Positions 51,714 to 61,937 of a DNA stretch of 64,000 nt are shown here, piece after piece. The notes below the pieces were generated by a model, which searched no databases, was not told the DNA's origin, and saw only the letters and a program-made list of their open reading frames with translations. The position numbers and the translations under genes were made by a program. This DNA is from Dryocosmus kuriphilus (taxonomy: Eukaryota; Arthropoda; Insecta; Hymenoptera; Cynipidae), in NCBI GenBank assembly GCA_038277395.1, contig CM076191.1, forward strand, positions 98,877,588 to 98,941,587, given 5' to 3'. Position 1 is the stretch's first letter, and the number at the start of each line of letters is the position of its first letter.

Positions 51714-53865
51714 GCAAAAACCTCACAGAAAACAATAGACTTGGATAGTTAGTGGGATCTGTAAAATTGATTTTGGAATTCCAGATTGAGAGCAGCTTTA
51801 TTTGATTCTGGAAATCCATTTACATTCCGTTAATGCGAAAACATCATAGAAACCAATAGATGTTGGTAGTTAGTGAGATCGGAAAAATTATGTTGGGTTT
51901 ACCAGATAGAAACCACCCGGCTTAAAATTCCGGATAGGATCCGATAGAAACCGGGTAGGACCCAGATAGAAACCGGATAAGTTTTGTATACGGTTCTATC
52001 CAGGTACTTATTTTCCATCTGGAAATTATTCATTCCTATCCGGTTCTTATTCGGTTCGTAATATCTTTCGCGGAAAAATAGCGGTCTTATCCGCGTTCTA
52101 TTCGGGATGACATATCGAAATTATATTTGACTAAGTTAAAAGTGGCATTTTATTCGGTCCTATCCGGAACTTTGTCGGAACTAAAGTTGGGTGACAAGAT
52201 CGAAAATTGGTTTCTATCTGGTTCTATCCGGCTTTCTAGCGGATACTTAAATCAGAAAATTGAATTATTCGCCTGAAGAAATCTTATACGGTCCTATCCG
52301 GTACTTTGTTGGATCTGAAGTTGGGTGAAAATACCGAAAATGGTTTTCTATCTGGTTCTATCCGTCTTTCCAGCAGACATTTAAATCAGAAAATCGAATT
52401 ATTCGACCGACGGAATCTTGTACGCTCTTATTCGGTCCTATCTGGTTTTCTATGATAATTCAGGACAGGATCGCAGGGATTATTGTCTCACAATAGGAAT
52501 CGATCGTCGGAGCTCTAAGTTAGCCTCCATTTTTTACCATCGTTATACTGTAAAGATGTATCTAATACATTTGTTTGATCGTCATCGATCCTTTTTTTGG
52601 TGCTTTCACAGCACATGGCATTGGAACTCTTGGTGTGCCACATAGACCCTGATAAGACCCGCATAGATATCCCTCAGCAACTAACATAAGTCACGGATAG
52701 GTCCGGAAATAAACCCGGGACAAAACCCGTACTTCACGCCAGACAGGCTCGGATAGAGTTCTGAGTATACCCGGGTTCTATCCGGCATTTTAAACAGATA
52801 CGGCAAAAAGATTCCGGCTTGTACAAAAAAAAAAAACGGGATAGGCATTTTATAGTGCTCCTTATAAATTCCAGATAGACCCGAATAAAACACAGATATT
52901 TCTGTGCGCCGTATAAGTCCCAAATAGATCCTGGTAAGAGCCGGATAGATATCCCTCAGCAACTCGAATTTATCCCGGATAGGCCCGGACCCAAAACGGG
53001 GATAAAACCCGCAGTTCAGGCCGGATAGGCCTGGACAGAGTTCCCAATCTATCCGGGTTCTATCCGGTATTTTAAGCATGGCATCTCTATTTGAGTCTGG
53101 ATATCCAAGTAGGTTCTATTCATGTAAAAACCCCATAGAAACCAACCGGCTTGGGTAGTTAGTGAGATCTGAAAAATTAGTTTTGGAATTTCAGATAGAA
53201 GCCAGCTCTATTTGAGTCTAGAAATCCAAGTTTGTTCCGTTAATGTAAAAACCTCGCAGAAACGAATAGACTTGGGTAGTTAGTGGGATCTGGAAAATTG
53301 ATTTTGGTATTCCAGACAGACAGCAGCTTCATTTGAATCTGGAAATCCATGCAGATTCCGTTAATGCGAAAACCTCACAGAAACCAATAGATGTTGGTAG
53401 TTAGTGAGGTCGGAAAAATTAGTTTTAGTTTTCCAGATAGAAACCAGCTCTATTTGAGTCTGGATATCCAAGTAGGTTGTATTCATGTAGAAACCTCTTA
53501 GAAACCAATAGACTTGGGTAGTTAGTGAGATCGGAAAAATTAGTTTTGGTATTCTAGATAGAAGCCAGCTCTATTTGAGTCTGGAAACCCAAGCGGGTTT
53601 CGTTAATGTAAAAACCTCGCAGAAACCAACAGACGTGGGTAGTTAGTGGGTGCTGGAAAATTGATTTTGGTATTCCAGATAGAAAGCAGCTTCATTTGAA
53701 TCTGAAAATCCATGTAGATTCCATTACTGCGAAAACCTCATAGAAACCAATAGATGTTGGTAGTTAGTGATATCTGAAAAATTAGTTTTGGTATTCCAGA
53801 TAGAAGCCAGCTCTATTTGAGTTTGGAAACCCAAGTAGGTTCCGTTAACAATAGGTTACACAGTT
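51714..53865. repeat. 121-bp satellite array with three-unit higher order
   Basis: The word TAGTTAGTG recurs at 51746, 51867, 53156, 53277, 53398, 53519, 53640 and 53761, giving a 121-bp period. Three unit types alternate: one with GGGATCTGGAAAATTGATTTT and CAGCTTCATTTGAATCTG, and two with AAAATTAGTTTT and CAGCTCTATTTGAGTCTG that differ in other words. Together they form a 363-bp higher-order unit. A 1.17-kb element (51916-53083) interrupts one unit. The array also flanks the composite element on the left (48968-49021). Confidence 0.88.
51916..53083. mobile_element. 1.17-kb element built from TATCCGG words, inside satellite
   Basis: It interrupts one satellite unit between GATAGAAACCA and CTCTATTTGAG. 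The ends GGCTTAAAATTCCGGATAG and TATCCGGTATTTTAAGC are inverted repeats. The inside consists largely of variants of TTCTATCCGGTTCTTAT on one strand and GATAGAAACCGGATAGG on the other, with a 280-bp direct repeat (about 52665-52800 and 52945-53080). No coding potential. Confidence 0.72.
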
Positions 53866-54225
53866 ATGTAAAATCCCAACAGAAACCAGTTCATTTTGCA
53901 ATGGGAAATCTAGATAGGTTACAGCTATGTAAATTCCTCTTATAGATATCAGCAGATATTCCATCTAGCAACTTTTTCCCTAACAGGCAGCCAGATTGAA
54001 ATCCTTAGAATCTTATAGAACCTCATACAAATTTTTTCATGTTCAATGAGATCTTTCGTGGAGGGTTTTTTTAATGTATAATGCGTTCCATTTTTCTATT
54101 ACTTAAATGTAATAATATCATCGACTCCAAAATGTTCTAACTTCATATGGTAAGAATAATTTCAGAACTCTTTTTGTCATTTCTGAGGAATACTCGATTA
54201 CGATTACTAACCTTATTGTATGTAC

Positions 54226-54232
<7 letters not shown>
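53866..54232. other. Degraded satellite edge and unassigned AT-rich sequence
   Basis: The first 100 bp keep weak satellite words (AGAAACCAGTTCATTTTGCA). The remainder is unassigned. Confidence 0.4.

Positions 54233-54293
<61 letters not shown>
54233..54293. repeat. (TA)n microsatellite
   Basis: About 60 bp of uninterrupted TA. Confidence 0.95.
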
Positions 54294-54296
<3 letters not shown>

Positions 54297-54340
54297 GAGT
54301 CATTTCCGAAACGTCGCAAACATTAAAATATGTTATAATT

Positions 54341-54398
54341 TATTTTCTTCAACAGCGGAGCGAAATTCGTGAGTTTCCACCCGCTGTTGAAGAAAATA
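54341..54398. repeat. Perfect 18-bp inverted repeat (hairpin)
   Basis: TATTTTCTTCAACAGCGG (54341-54358) and CCGCTGTTGAAGAAAATA (54381-54398) are perfect complements around a 22-nt loop. No terminator or coding context is evident. Confidence 0.85.
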
Positions 54399-55289
54399 GT
54401 GTGTGGACCTCGAGCAAAAACGGACCTTTTCGCTCTCGGTGAACAATGTACTATTGTATCGGTCCTTGTCCATACATAGTGAACTATGTTTTTCCTAATA
54501 CGAATACATCAATTTTAAGACTGTAATTGTGATTTTTACGCCTACCCCAAAATTGAAACGGCTTAATGGTATAATAATAATGATAATAATAATAAAACTA
54601 TTCATTGAACTCTATTACGCTTGCTTTTTAAACATGCTGGCTTGATTTTAAACGAAATGAATATCTTAAAAACAATCAGAACCTAGAGTTAAGGTAGGAC
54701 GCTCGCGATTTTACGTTTCGACATAATTTTTTAACACTTTGACTCAATAAGGAGAAAAATGATATCTAACTGTTTATGAAGTTTGAAAGACATTGATCGT
54801 TTCCAGTGAAATGTAACTGCCATCAAAAGTGGCACGTTTTGTACGAATCGCCTATGTCAGACTAGTGAAAACACCACTCTTATTTTTAACGATTAAATGC
54901 TTCGACAGATTTTGGTTTTAAAAACTGGGAAACAGAATAGACTTATTAATTGGATGTGATAAAAGAATTGAAATTATAAAACGTTTTGTTTCGAAAATAG
55001 AAGCATGGAAAGTATTACATTTTAGCTAAGATCGTCGCGTACATGAACAGTGTTTCTTGTTATGGGTGCGCCTGTGTGAGGGCTTCTATGTGTCATTATG
55101 CTCTAAATACAGACTCAACCAAATGTTCTTCCGAAATGGCCCGAACTTTGACGATGCACATCCCGATGTGCTATGCACACTATAAGCCAAAACTTTTCAC
55201 GCTGAGGGCAGCAAGCGTACCTTGAGTGACGATTAATTAAAATTATATTCACTGAATTTTAACACACTATGTGCTCGATAGCACGTTAG
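54399..55289. other. Unassigned region
   Basis: Contains an imperfect (ATA/ATAATG)n run near 54568-54598 and a 60-codon frame at 55043-55225 without recognisable features. No gene is supported. Confidence 0.35.
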
Positions 55290-55466
55290 ACGATTCATGA
55301 AATGACTAGAAGAGTGCGAAAAATTGTGAAACTCTGACCTATTACTCTGTCTAAAGCTGCTTGCGCACTTCATGAAATGGCTAAAAATGTTAGATAGTGT
55401 AACTGTTGATTATTATACAATCCGTTAGTACTTCATGAAGTTTCTAGACATTTCATGAAATGTCTA
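55290..55466. repeat. Cluster of TTCATGAAATG motifs with a 22-bp palindrome
   Basis: TTCATGAAATG or TTCATGAAGTT occurs four times (near 55292, 55371, 55433 and 55451), usually followed by a CTA. The last forms the perfect palindrome TAGACATTTCATGAAATGTC plus TA (55445-55466). Confidence 0.65.
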
Positions 55467-56357
55467 ATTACTCTAAGAGGCTACGGCATACATATACATG
55501 CCAACATTCACATGGGATAAGATAGATTATACACGCAGGAAAATAAAATATAAAATTTACTGATCAAGCAATGTAGAGTATTTTAGGTCAGCAATTCACA
55601 ATCCAGTAACCAAGTTCGGGTCGCCTGCCGGCAGCAAGGGCTGCAGCCCTTCTAAGCCGACCGGGTAATACAAGAGCCGCGGGCAGTCCCCACCATTCGA
55701 CCATTCGGGACGTGCAGGCGAGCTCGCAGGGGAACTCTCAGTCAGTGCATATAAAAGTATACTGACTCAAATGGGATTTAAGATGTTAATCGATTTTTAT
55801 CATTTTTTTTACTTTTCTCATAATAATATAACGAAGTTGATGCGCTGTATAAAAATTCAATTTATTACTTGTTTCTCAAATCTTCATTTTTCTCTAACGA
55901 CTCTAATCGTATGACAATGAGAAGGCCGCACGACCCAACGGACCGTTCCTCTCGTAAGTCCGTCGGTAGCTCAGGGTCCCGCTGGGGGTAAGCGTGCAGC
56001 GTAGAAAAAATGGCAGGTATAAAACCCTGCCATGATCAAAAAACGCCAAAAAAAGTTTGAGAATCGCTGTTTTAGGTAATCCCAACTGTAAAAATTGCGT
56101 CTAATGAGGGGAGTGTTTGCGTACTTTGCGCTCTCACGTAGGAGGTTGACTTGTTTGATTGGGGCATCTGGAGAGAGGGCGTGAACGCTTTCCTCCGCAT
56201 GCTTGAGGGAAGCTCGGTATTGGGGTGAGTGTGCGCGCCAAAGGGTTGAGACACTATCCGGCATTAATAGTGTTGTGAGCCTCGATGCGGCAAATGTGGC
56301 GTAGTGTGAGCCTTGATCTGTCGAGTAGCGGGGAGTGCCTCCCTTTGTTTTATGTGC
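55467..56357. other. Unassigned GC-richer region with TATA-like site
   Basis: Includes a GC-rich block at 55615-55740 with the palindrome AAGGGCTGCAGCCCTT, and CATATAAAAG at 55748 flanked by inverted CAGTCAGT/ACTGACTC words, a possible core promoter. Small ORFs on the minus strand (55903-56264) are not recognised. Confidence 0.35.
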
Positions 56358-56540
56358 GTCGGTGTTTCACGGTACTGATCCCCGTCTTAGCATGGCTGTA
56401 TCCTTTATAATAGCTACCGTCAACCTAACCCCAGGCGGGCGGCACAGTGTTGCACGGGGCTGATCCGCTTCTTATCATCGGCGACCTAACCCCAGGTGGG
56501 CGGCACGATGTTGCGCGGGGCTGATCACCTTCTTATCATA
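56358..56540. repeat. Short tandem repeat, 61-bp units
   Basis: CCTAACCCCAGGCGGGCGGCAC (56424) and CCTAACCCCAGGTGGGCGGCAC (56485) each lead to GTTGC[AG]CGGGGCTGATC and CTTCTTATCAT. A weaker third unit precedes them near 56358 (TGTTTCACGG, CTGATCCCCG). Possibly LTR or UTR sequence of an unrecognised element. Confidence 0.7.
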
Positions 56541-56716
56541 AGGTACTCTGAAGAAATCTTTATGTTTAGTAATAATAGTAATTAGTATATGATAAAGTTA
56601 AGTTTGTCCATGGCGCCGTTTGTAATCGACTTTCTCTAGCAATAAAGAGGTTTTGCTTCACTGGCTTGCTCGGGCTTTTCCCTCAGACCGTGAGGGTTTT
56701 TACGCTTAAGCAAGTT

Positions 56717-56962
56717 AGGCTTTGTTTACACTGGATGCGATGCGGGGCGATGGCGTGCGATGCGGACGCGTACTCGCATCAAAAGACAATCTGCCCTGCG
56801 CGCCCACTCGCTCGGAACCGCTCAAAACCATTCCGCTACGCTCGTCGTGTAAACACCAGGAGGCCACTCCCGTTCAAAAGAAGCGCCTCTGCTGGACTTT
56901 TTGTTTCTCGCAATGCATCGCACGTCATCGCCCCGCATCGTATCCAATGTAAACAAAGCCTT
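56717..56962. mobile_element. MITE with 47-bp terminal inverted repeats
   Basis: The left AGGCTTTGTTTACACTGGAT and right ATCCAATGTAAACAAAGCCT are inverted. The arms continue inward through GCGATGCGGGGCGATG and its partner. The 150-bp interior is GC-rich. ORFs on both strands are by-products. The target duplication is not clear. Confidence 0.85.
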
Positions 56963-57141
56963 GTTGTTTATGATTGATCCGCGAAATTACGCTTTTCTTT
57001 ATTTTTCCCACAGCCCGAATACTCATTCCTATTCCTAATACTTTAGTCAAAATTATTAATTTCAGGAAGAAAATGTTCAAATTATTTAGCGTTTCGTAAA
57101 TGTCATGATAAATTACAGGGAAATTAACTCTCATTAGTTAG

Positions 57142-57432
57142 TTAAATAAACCTCTGTCTATTAATCTTCAATAGAGTCAGACATGCACAATTTACTGATC
57201 TCTCTTCGTCAGGCCAGGCAGACGTGCAGCTCTCAACCTCATCACACTGCAGCATGCGCTGGCAGTGATTGGCGTCCTCACACTGCTCTACAAGCACCGC
57301 TAGTGACTGTCGGCTTTTCTCGGTTCTTTCCGCTAGATTTCGGGCCCCTCGGTGCGCTCGCCGTTTTCTACCTAATATAATCTGGTATAATGCTATTCCG
57401 CGTCTCCGAACATTAGATGCAGTATTTTCCAT
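57142..57432 (-). CDS. Uncharacterised 96-codon ORF
   Basis: Starts at ATG 57432 (MENTASNVRRRGIALYQIIL) and continues GRKRRAHRGARNLAERTEKS, with several Cys residues (EQCEDANHCQRMLQC and later NCAC). The surrounding DNA is less AT-rich than the average. I do not recognise the protein. It could be an exon, an element ORF or a chance frame. Confidence 0.25.
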   Translation of the reverse strand: MENTASNVRRRGIALYQIILGRKRRAHRGARNLAERTEKSRQSLAVLVEQCEDANHCQRMLQCDEVESCTSAWPDEERSVNCACLTLLKINRQRFI

Positions 57433-57832
57433 ACTTTTATACTTAATAAGATAGATTCAAAGACATTTATATCTTACTTTAGTTACCACAAACCAATTGT
57501 TTCTTTTATTGAATTAAAAAATGTTTAAAAAGTTTTAAAAAGTACCTGTAAATCAATATACAAATAACGATAAAAAGTTTTTATTATTTCACCTATTTTC
57601 AAAAGAAACAAAGTTCACACCAAATCTATTTAAGTATTCATTTCTACCAGGCGACCCGAGAGACCAGTTTTCGTATATAAAAGATCACTGCTGATAGCGC
57701 TTGGGCGTGCGCATATTGCCGAGAAATCAGTTAATTTTCAGCAGAAACAGTGAGCATAATCGTAATAATAAAACATTCATGTATGCGTAAAAATGCATTT
57801 CGGAATTAAGGCGCAGATCACAATTCGTGTAA
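57433..57832. other. Unassigned AT-rich spacer
   Basis: No ORF or repeat arms seen. Confidence 0.35.
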
Positions 57833-57887
57833 TAGTGTAGTGGTTAAAATTATTGACTTGCGTGCTTAGGTTTATGCGTTCGAATCC
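57833..57887 (+). ncRNA. tRNA-like Pol III promoter (SINE head or tRNA pseudogene)
   Basis: The A-box-like TAGTGTAGTGG (57833-57843) and B-box-like CGTTCGAATCC (57877-57887) are spaced as in a tRNA gene. The expected anticodon stem is not convincing, so a tRNA-derived SINE or pseudogene is more likely. A 23-nt C run begins inside the B-box end. Confidence 0.55.
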
Positions 57888-57908
57888 CCCCCCCCCCCCC
57901 CCCCCCCC
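57886..57908. repeat. Poly(C) tract, 23 nt
   Basis: Uninterrupted C immediately after the tRNA-like B box. Confidence 0.95.
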
Positions 57909-58180
57909 ACATTGCGTGAGAAATTGTAACTGTAATATAAGCATTGAAAATTACAGCTACCGATTAATTATAGGTATATTCGAACAAAATTAATAAAATA
58001 AAATCTATCAAAATGACTAGATAATTCGCAAGTGAAGCATCTAGGAACAGTGCAGAATAGCGACTGGATCGACTTTTAAAATCTAGTGATCCGCAAGTCA
58101 GCACTACCAACCAGTGACGGTCACATTTAGTTGCCTACTTTTGTTAAATCTACTGAACTGGCTTGTTGTCCATATAAACA

Positions 58181-58976
58181 CTTGGAAGTTCAGTAGAATT
58201 TACCTGGATTTCAGTAAAATATATGGTTCTTTTTTTGCGTGTACGAGTATTGGCATTTTAAACTTGAAATGCGCGTTCTGATAGCTACCAACCATATTAT
58301 TTAAGATGGCTACCCCCGGGAGACTGCATGAGCATTGTTTTCATGCACTTTACAGACTGGTAAATCCCATTGTTATTTTTTCTTAATAACTGAGTTCATG
58401 TATGCTTAAAAATATATGCGAAATGAATTTAAACGTTTTAAGTGTAGAAAACAATGCTGAAAATGGAATTTTCTCCCACGCGTAGGAAAGTAAATGGTAT
58501 AGTAGGAGCAGTTGTTGCATAAGCAAATGTCACTCCATAAAGAATAGCAATCGGAATTTAAGTTTCAACAAAGTACCTAAATTTGGAGTTACTATTGTAA
58601 TTTAAATTTAAAAATCATACTGGAGAAACAGTAGTGGCGGATAAACGCTCAGAGTGGTTGAAAAGGCTAAATCTAGAAGTCAAAAATAAAGAAGTGCTGG
58701 TATGTTCTTTACATATTTCAGTGCGAATAATTATGTTTTTCCAGACATTCATACAAAATTACTGTCTCGCAAAAAATATGCAACTCCAGTGTTAGTGAGC
58801 AGTGCTTTTAATAATAATAACAACATTATTAGTGTTTATAAAATGTTATTATTCAAATATATTGCTACATTTTAATGCACGTACTGTCCCCGCGAGCAAC
58901 CATGTTAGTTTTGATGCTGCAGCGCCACTGTACCCGCGGTGGACGAAATCCAGGTAAATTCTACTGAACTTCCAAG
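58181..58976. mobile_element. Element bounded by perfect 32-bp inverted repeats
   Basis: CTTGGAAGTTCAGTAGAATT followed by TACCTGGATTTC (58181-58212) is repeated exactly as its reverse complement at 58945-58976. The 732-bp interior has no ORF. No target duplication was found. Perfect ends in an otherwise decayed region suggest a recent non-autonomous insertion. Confidence 0.7.
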
Positions 58977-60050
58977 GTTCTTTAATTATGACGTTTCGTC
59001 ACTAATCCTAGCGACCTCATCAGATAACAGTTTTCCATAATCAATCTATTAAAAGAAGTACATAGGAGGTAGAGACAAAAATACATATAATAATTCGAAA
59101 TTAATTATCAATTTGTAAAAAACTTACCAATAAAAGATTGGAGAAGCCTAATTACAATGTTAAGCAAAAATTTCCAGAAAAGAATATCCTTTAGAAAAGA
59201 GGTTATTGAAGAAGAACCTCGTACATATTTTTTGTAGTGACATCATGTTTTTGTAGAGTGAAATTCAAGAGCAGTAAAAACGGTTGTATAAAAACTTAGA
59301 AAAAGTCAAAAACTTCAGAATCCAATCAGTACCCAACCTATATTTAGGAAAAAATTTACGATAAGATGTAAATATTATGGAGAGATTAGAAAACATTTAA
59401 ATGAAAGAGGTTAGGAATTTAAAAAAGCAATTAATGAAACTAAAATAATCAAAATTACGTTGGAAATGATATCCGGAAAAAAATCAAAAATTTATAAAAT
59501 GAGAAATCATTAATTGTGATAATTTTTAAAAAGCATTTGATTTGGAAAGTTGGAAAAAATTTTGAAGCAAGATACAGAAGTACCGAGCCATTCTCGCAAA
59601 GGATTGGGTGCTGACAGGATGGTGGGAATTAGTGAGAGAGAGAGAGAGAATGATGAGAGACAACGAACTATTTGGCGCCATGATTTAATTGAGATCCCAT
59701 TAGCAGACTTTACTTAGAATCATGTTATAAGCAGAATTATAAAATTGTAAGTCAGTAATTTTATTTAAAGCATTACTGCCCTCTTTTTTTATGTAAATCA
59801 TCTCAACGAAAGTTCTTGTATAGTAATTTGATTCTTTATGCAATATTTTAATATCATCCCATTTAATAAAAGTTGAATCTCGGTTATGGTCAGAATAAAT
59901 ATGTCTAGCAATTCCTTTACGGTTTTTAACGCAATGATTAATGTTTCTGTAATGTTCGTTTCTTCTGGTTTCTAAAGATCTTTTAGTTTGCGCAATATAG
60001 GCGATAAATTCAAACAGTACACGCACGAATGATATTATATGCAAAAAAAA
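58977..60050 (-). mobile_element. Penelope-like element fragment
   Basis: Minus strand: a GIY-YIG-type domain (60044-59700) is followed by a 3' region with GATGAGGTCGCTAGGATTAG and GACGAAACGTCATAATTAAA near 58990-59030, words typical of the ends of such elements. A (GA)n run lies at 59630-59652. The reverse transcriptase part is absent, cut by the foldback at 60155. Confidence 0.65.
59700..60044 (-). pseudogene. GIY-YIG endonuclease domain of a Penelope-like element
   Basis: The frame contains AYIAQTKRSLETRRNEHYRN (normally YIGQTKRSL), GIARHIYSDHNRDSTFIKWD, IKILHKESNYYTRTFVEMIY and IKKEGSNALNKITDL. The spacing of Tyr-Ile, Arg, His and the late Glu follows the C-terminal endonuclease of Penelope-like elements. 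The first Gly-Ile-Tyr strand is missing and Gly is changed to Ala in the second motif. It nicks DNA for insertion in intact elements. This is a fragment. Confidence 0.75.
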
Positions 60051-60126
60051 AAGTTTTATATATTATTGTTGCACTTAAATTATGTTTTAAGTTACACAAT
60101 TGCACAAACATTTACTTATATACTCG

Positions 60127-60154
<28 letters not shown>

Positions 60155-60162
<8 letters not shown>

Positions 60163-61192
60163 CCAAAAAAAATCGATAATTTTTTTTTCTCAATCTCCCC
60201 CCAAAATATCATAGAATGCGTCCAAACAAAAATTCTCGCACAGGCGGAGCCAGTAATTTCAATTTTAAGAGGTCCATCATCGAATTTAAAGTTTTCCCAT
60301 TGAAATAACATAGAAAAGAGGATTTTTTACATTATTTAATTCCGCAAGCTATGAAAAAAATTTTTTTCATAAAGTAAATAAATAAACCTCATTGAGCATT
60401 AAATTTTTGACAAAAAATCCCATCGAGTGAAATTTCTATTATCAATATTTGACTTTCTGTAGAGCCTTAAAGTTACAATTTTTGAAGATTTTGTGTTTTT
60501 TACATTTTTATGGTAAACTATAGGAGATCGGACAAAAAGTTAAATCGCAATTTTGTAGTACATCTGACGCACTACAAAAAAGTCTACGAGAAATTTTTCG
60601 TATTATTAATATATAAGAAGTTATAGATCCAAAATTAGGCCGAAATTAGCGTTTTCCCTCTGAGAATATATATATATTTTGTACGTTAAAAATTAAAAAA
60701 ATAAGAATTTGTGGGTCTGCAACTACTTAAATATTAATAATATGAACAACTTCTCGCATACATTTTTGTAGTGCGTCAGATACACTACAAAATTGCAATT
60801 TAACTTTTTGTCCTATCTCCGAAGGTTTAGCTTAAAAATGTAAGAAAACACAAAATTTTCAAAAATTAAAATTTTAAAGTTCTACAGAAAGTCAAATATT
60901 GATGATAGAAATTTCACTCAATGGAACTTTTTGTCAAAAATTTAATGCTGAATAAGGTTTATTTATTTATTTTATGAAAAAATTTTTTTTTCATAGCTTG
61001 TGGAATTAAATAATATAAAAAATCCTCTTTTCTATGTTATTTCAATGGGAAAACTTTAAATTCGATGATGGATCTCTTAAAATTGAAATTATGAGCTCTG
61101 CTTGTGAGAGAATTTTTTTTTAGACATATTCTACGATATCTTGGGGGGAGAGTGAGAAAAAAAAATTATCGATTTTTTTTGGCACACCCTAA
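60155..61192. mobile_element. 1-kb foldback element in TA/TG repeats
   Basis: Arms of about 450-500 bp are inverted copies and meet near 60675. The outer ends are GTGTGCCAAAAAAAATCGAT and its partner ATCGATTTTTTTTGGCACAC then CCTAA. Also shared are ACATAGAAAAGAGGATTTTT and GTAGTGCGTCAGAT-type blocks. It is flanked by (TA)n(TG)n on the left and TA on the right. The right terminus, read inward, is TTAGGGTGTGCC, similar to the TTAGGGTGGCTC ends at 9496. No coding potential. Confidence 0.85.
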
Positions 61193-61229
61193 TATATATA
61201 ATAGCAGGCTTAATTAATATGAAAAATCG

Positions 61230-61322
61230 CACCCGCTGAGGATCGAACCCTGCCTAACATACCTGAAACTATACCTAACTATAAATATAACGCACGCCTT
61301 AGCCGACTAAGCTATCGGGCCA
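61230..61322 (-). ncRNA. tRNA-like unit with Pol III signals
   Basis: Minus strand: GGCCCGATAGCTTAGTCGGC (A box TAGCTTAGTCGG), then GGGTTCGATCC (B box, 61240-61250), then TTTTT shortly after as a Pol III stop. A D-stem CTTA/TAAG and a partial acceptor stem GCCCG/CGGGT form. The middle part is too long and does not give a clear anticodon arm, so it is an intron-bearing tRNA pseudogene or a tRNA-derived SINE. Confidence 0.55.
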
Positions 61323-61429
61323 CTTGAACTTTCTTGACAAAAACAAAGCCAAGGTGTTTCCTTGAAAAAGCCAGGGACAAAGGATGAGAACACATATATT
61401 TCCACATACTTGGAAGCTCGAAAAGTTTT

Positions 61430-61740
61430 TAGAAGTTTCCCCAAAATTCTTCAACATTTCCAAAATTAACAAACTTCTCAGAAACGTTCAAAAAATTACC
61501 AAAATTTCCAATATTCTCTCAAATTTCCAAAATCTTAAAAATTAATAATGTTTTCAAAATTACCAAAATTCTCCAAAATTTCAAAAATTTCCAAAATTCT
61601 CAAAAATTTTCAAAATTACCAAAATTATCAAAATTTTAGAAATTCTTGAAAATTTTGGAAAATTTTAATATTTTTTTGGAAATGTTAATAATTTTTGAAA
61701 AATTTAAAATTATTTCAAAAAATTGTAAGGTTTCATTAAA
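61430..61740. repeat. Low-complexity TTTCCAAAATTC-type repeat
   Basis: A string of AAAATTTCCAAAATTCTC variants that turns into its own complement near 61640 (TTGAAAATTTTGGAAAATTT), forming a loose palindrome. Confidence 0.75.
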
Positions 61741-61937
61741 GCAGATTAAACTTGCAATCGCAAGTATAAAATTATTTCGAAATATTGCAGAAATATTTGT
61801 ACAGAATGAATTAAATATTGTGTCTTAAACATTTCACCAACATTTACTACGTTATACTATGTAATATTCTTACTAAAACATATTCCTATGAATCTTTTAG
61901 TAAGAATATTTCAGAAAGATTCATAATAATGTAACAG

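Noticed and set aside
54118..54303. Tyr-Ile repeat ORF on the minus strand
   Set aside because: Translation of a TA microsatellite.
56072..56264. Minus-strand ORFs of 60 and 97 codons
   Set aside because: Overlapping frames without recognisable motif or splice context.
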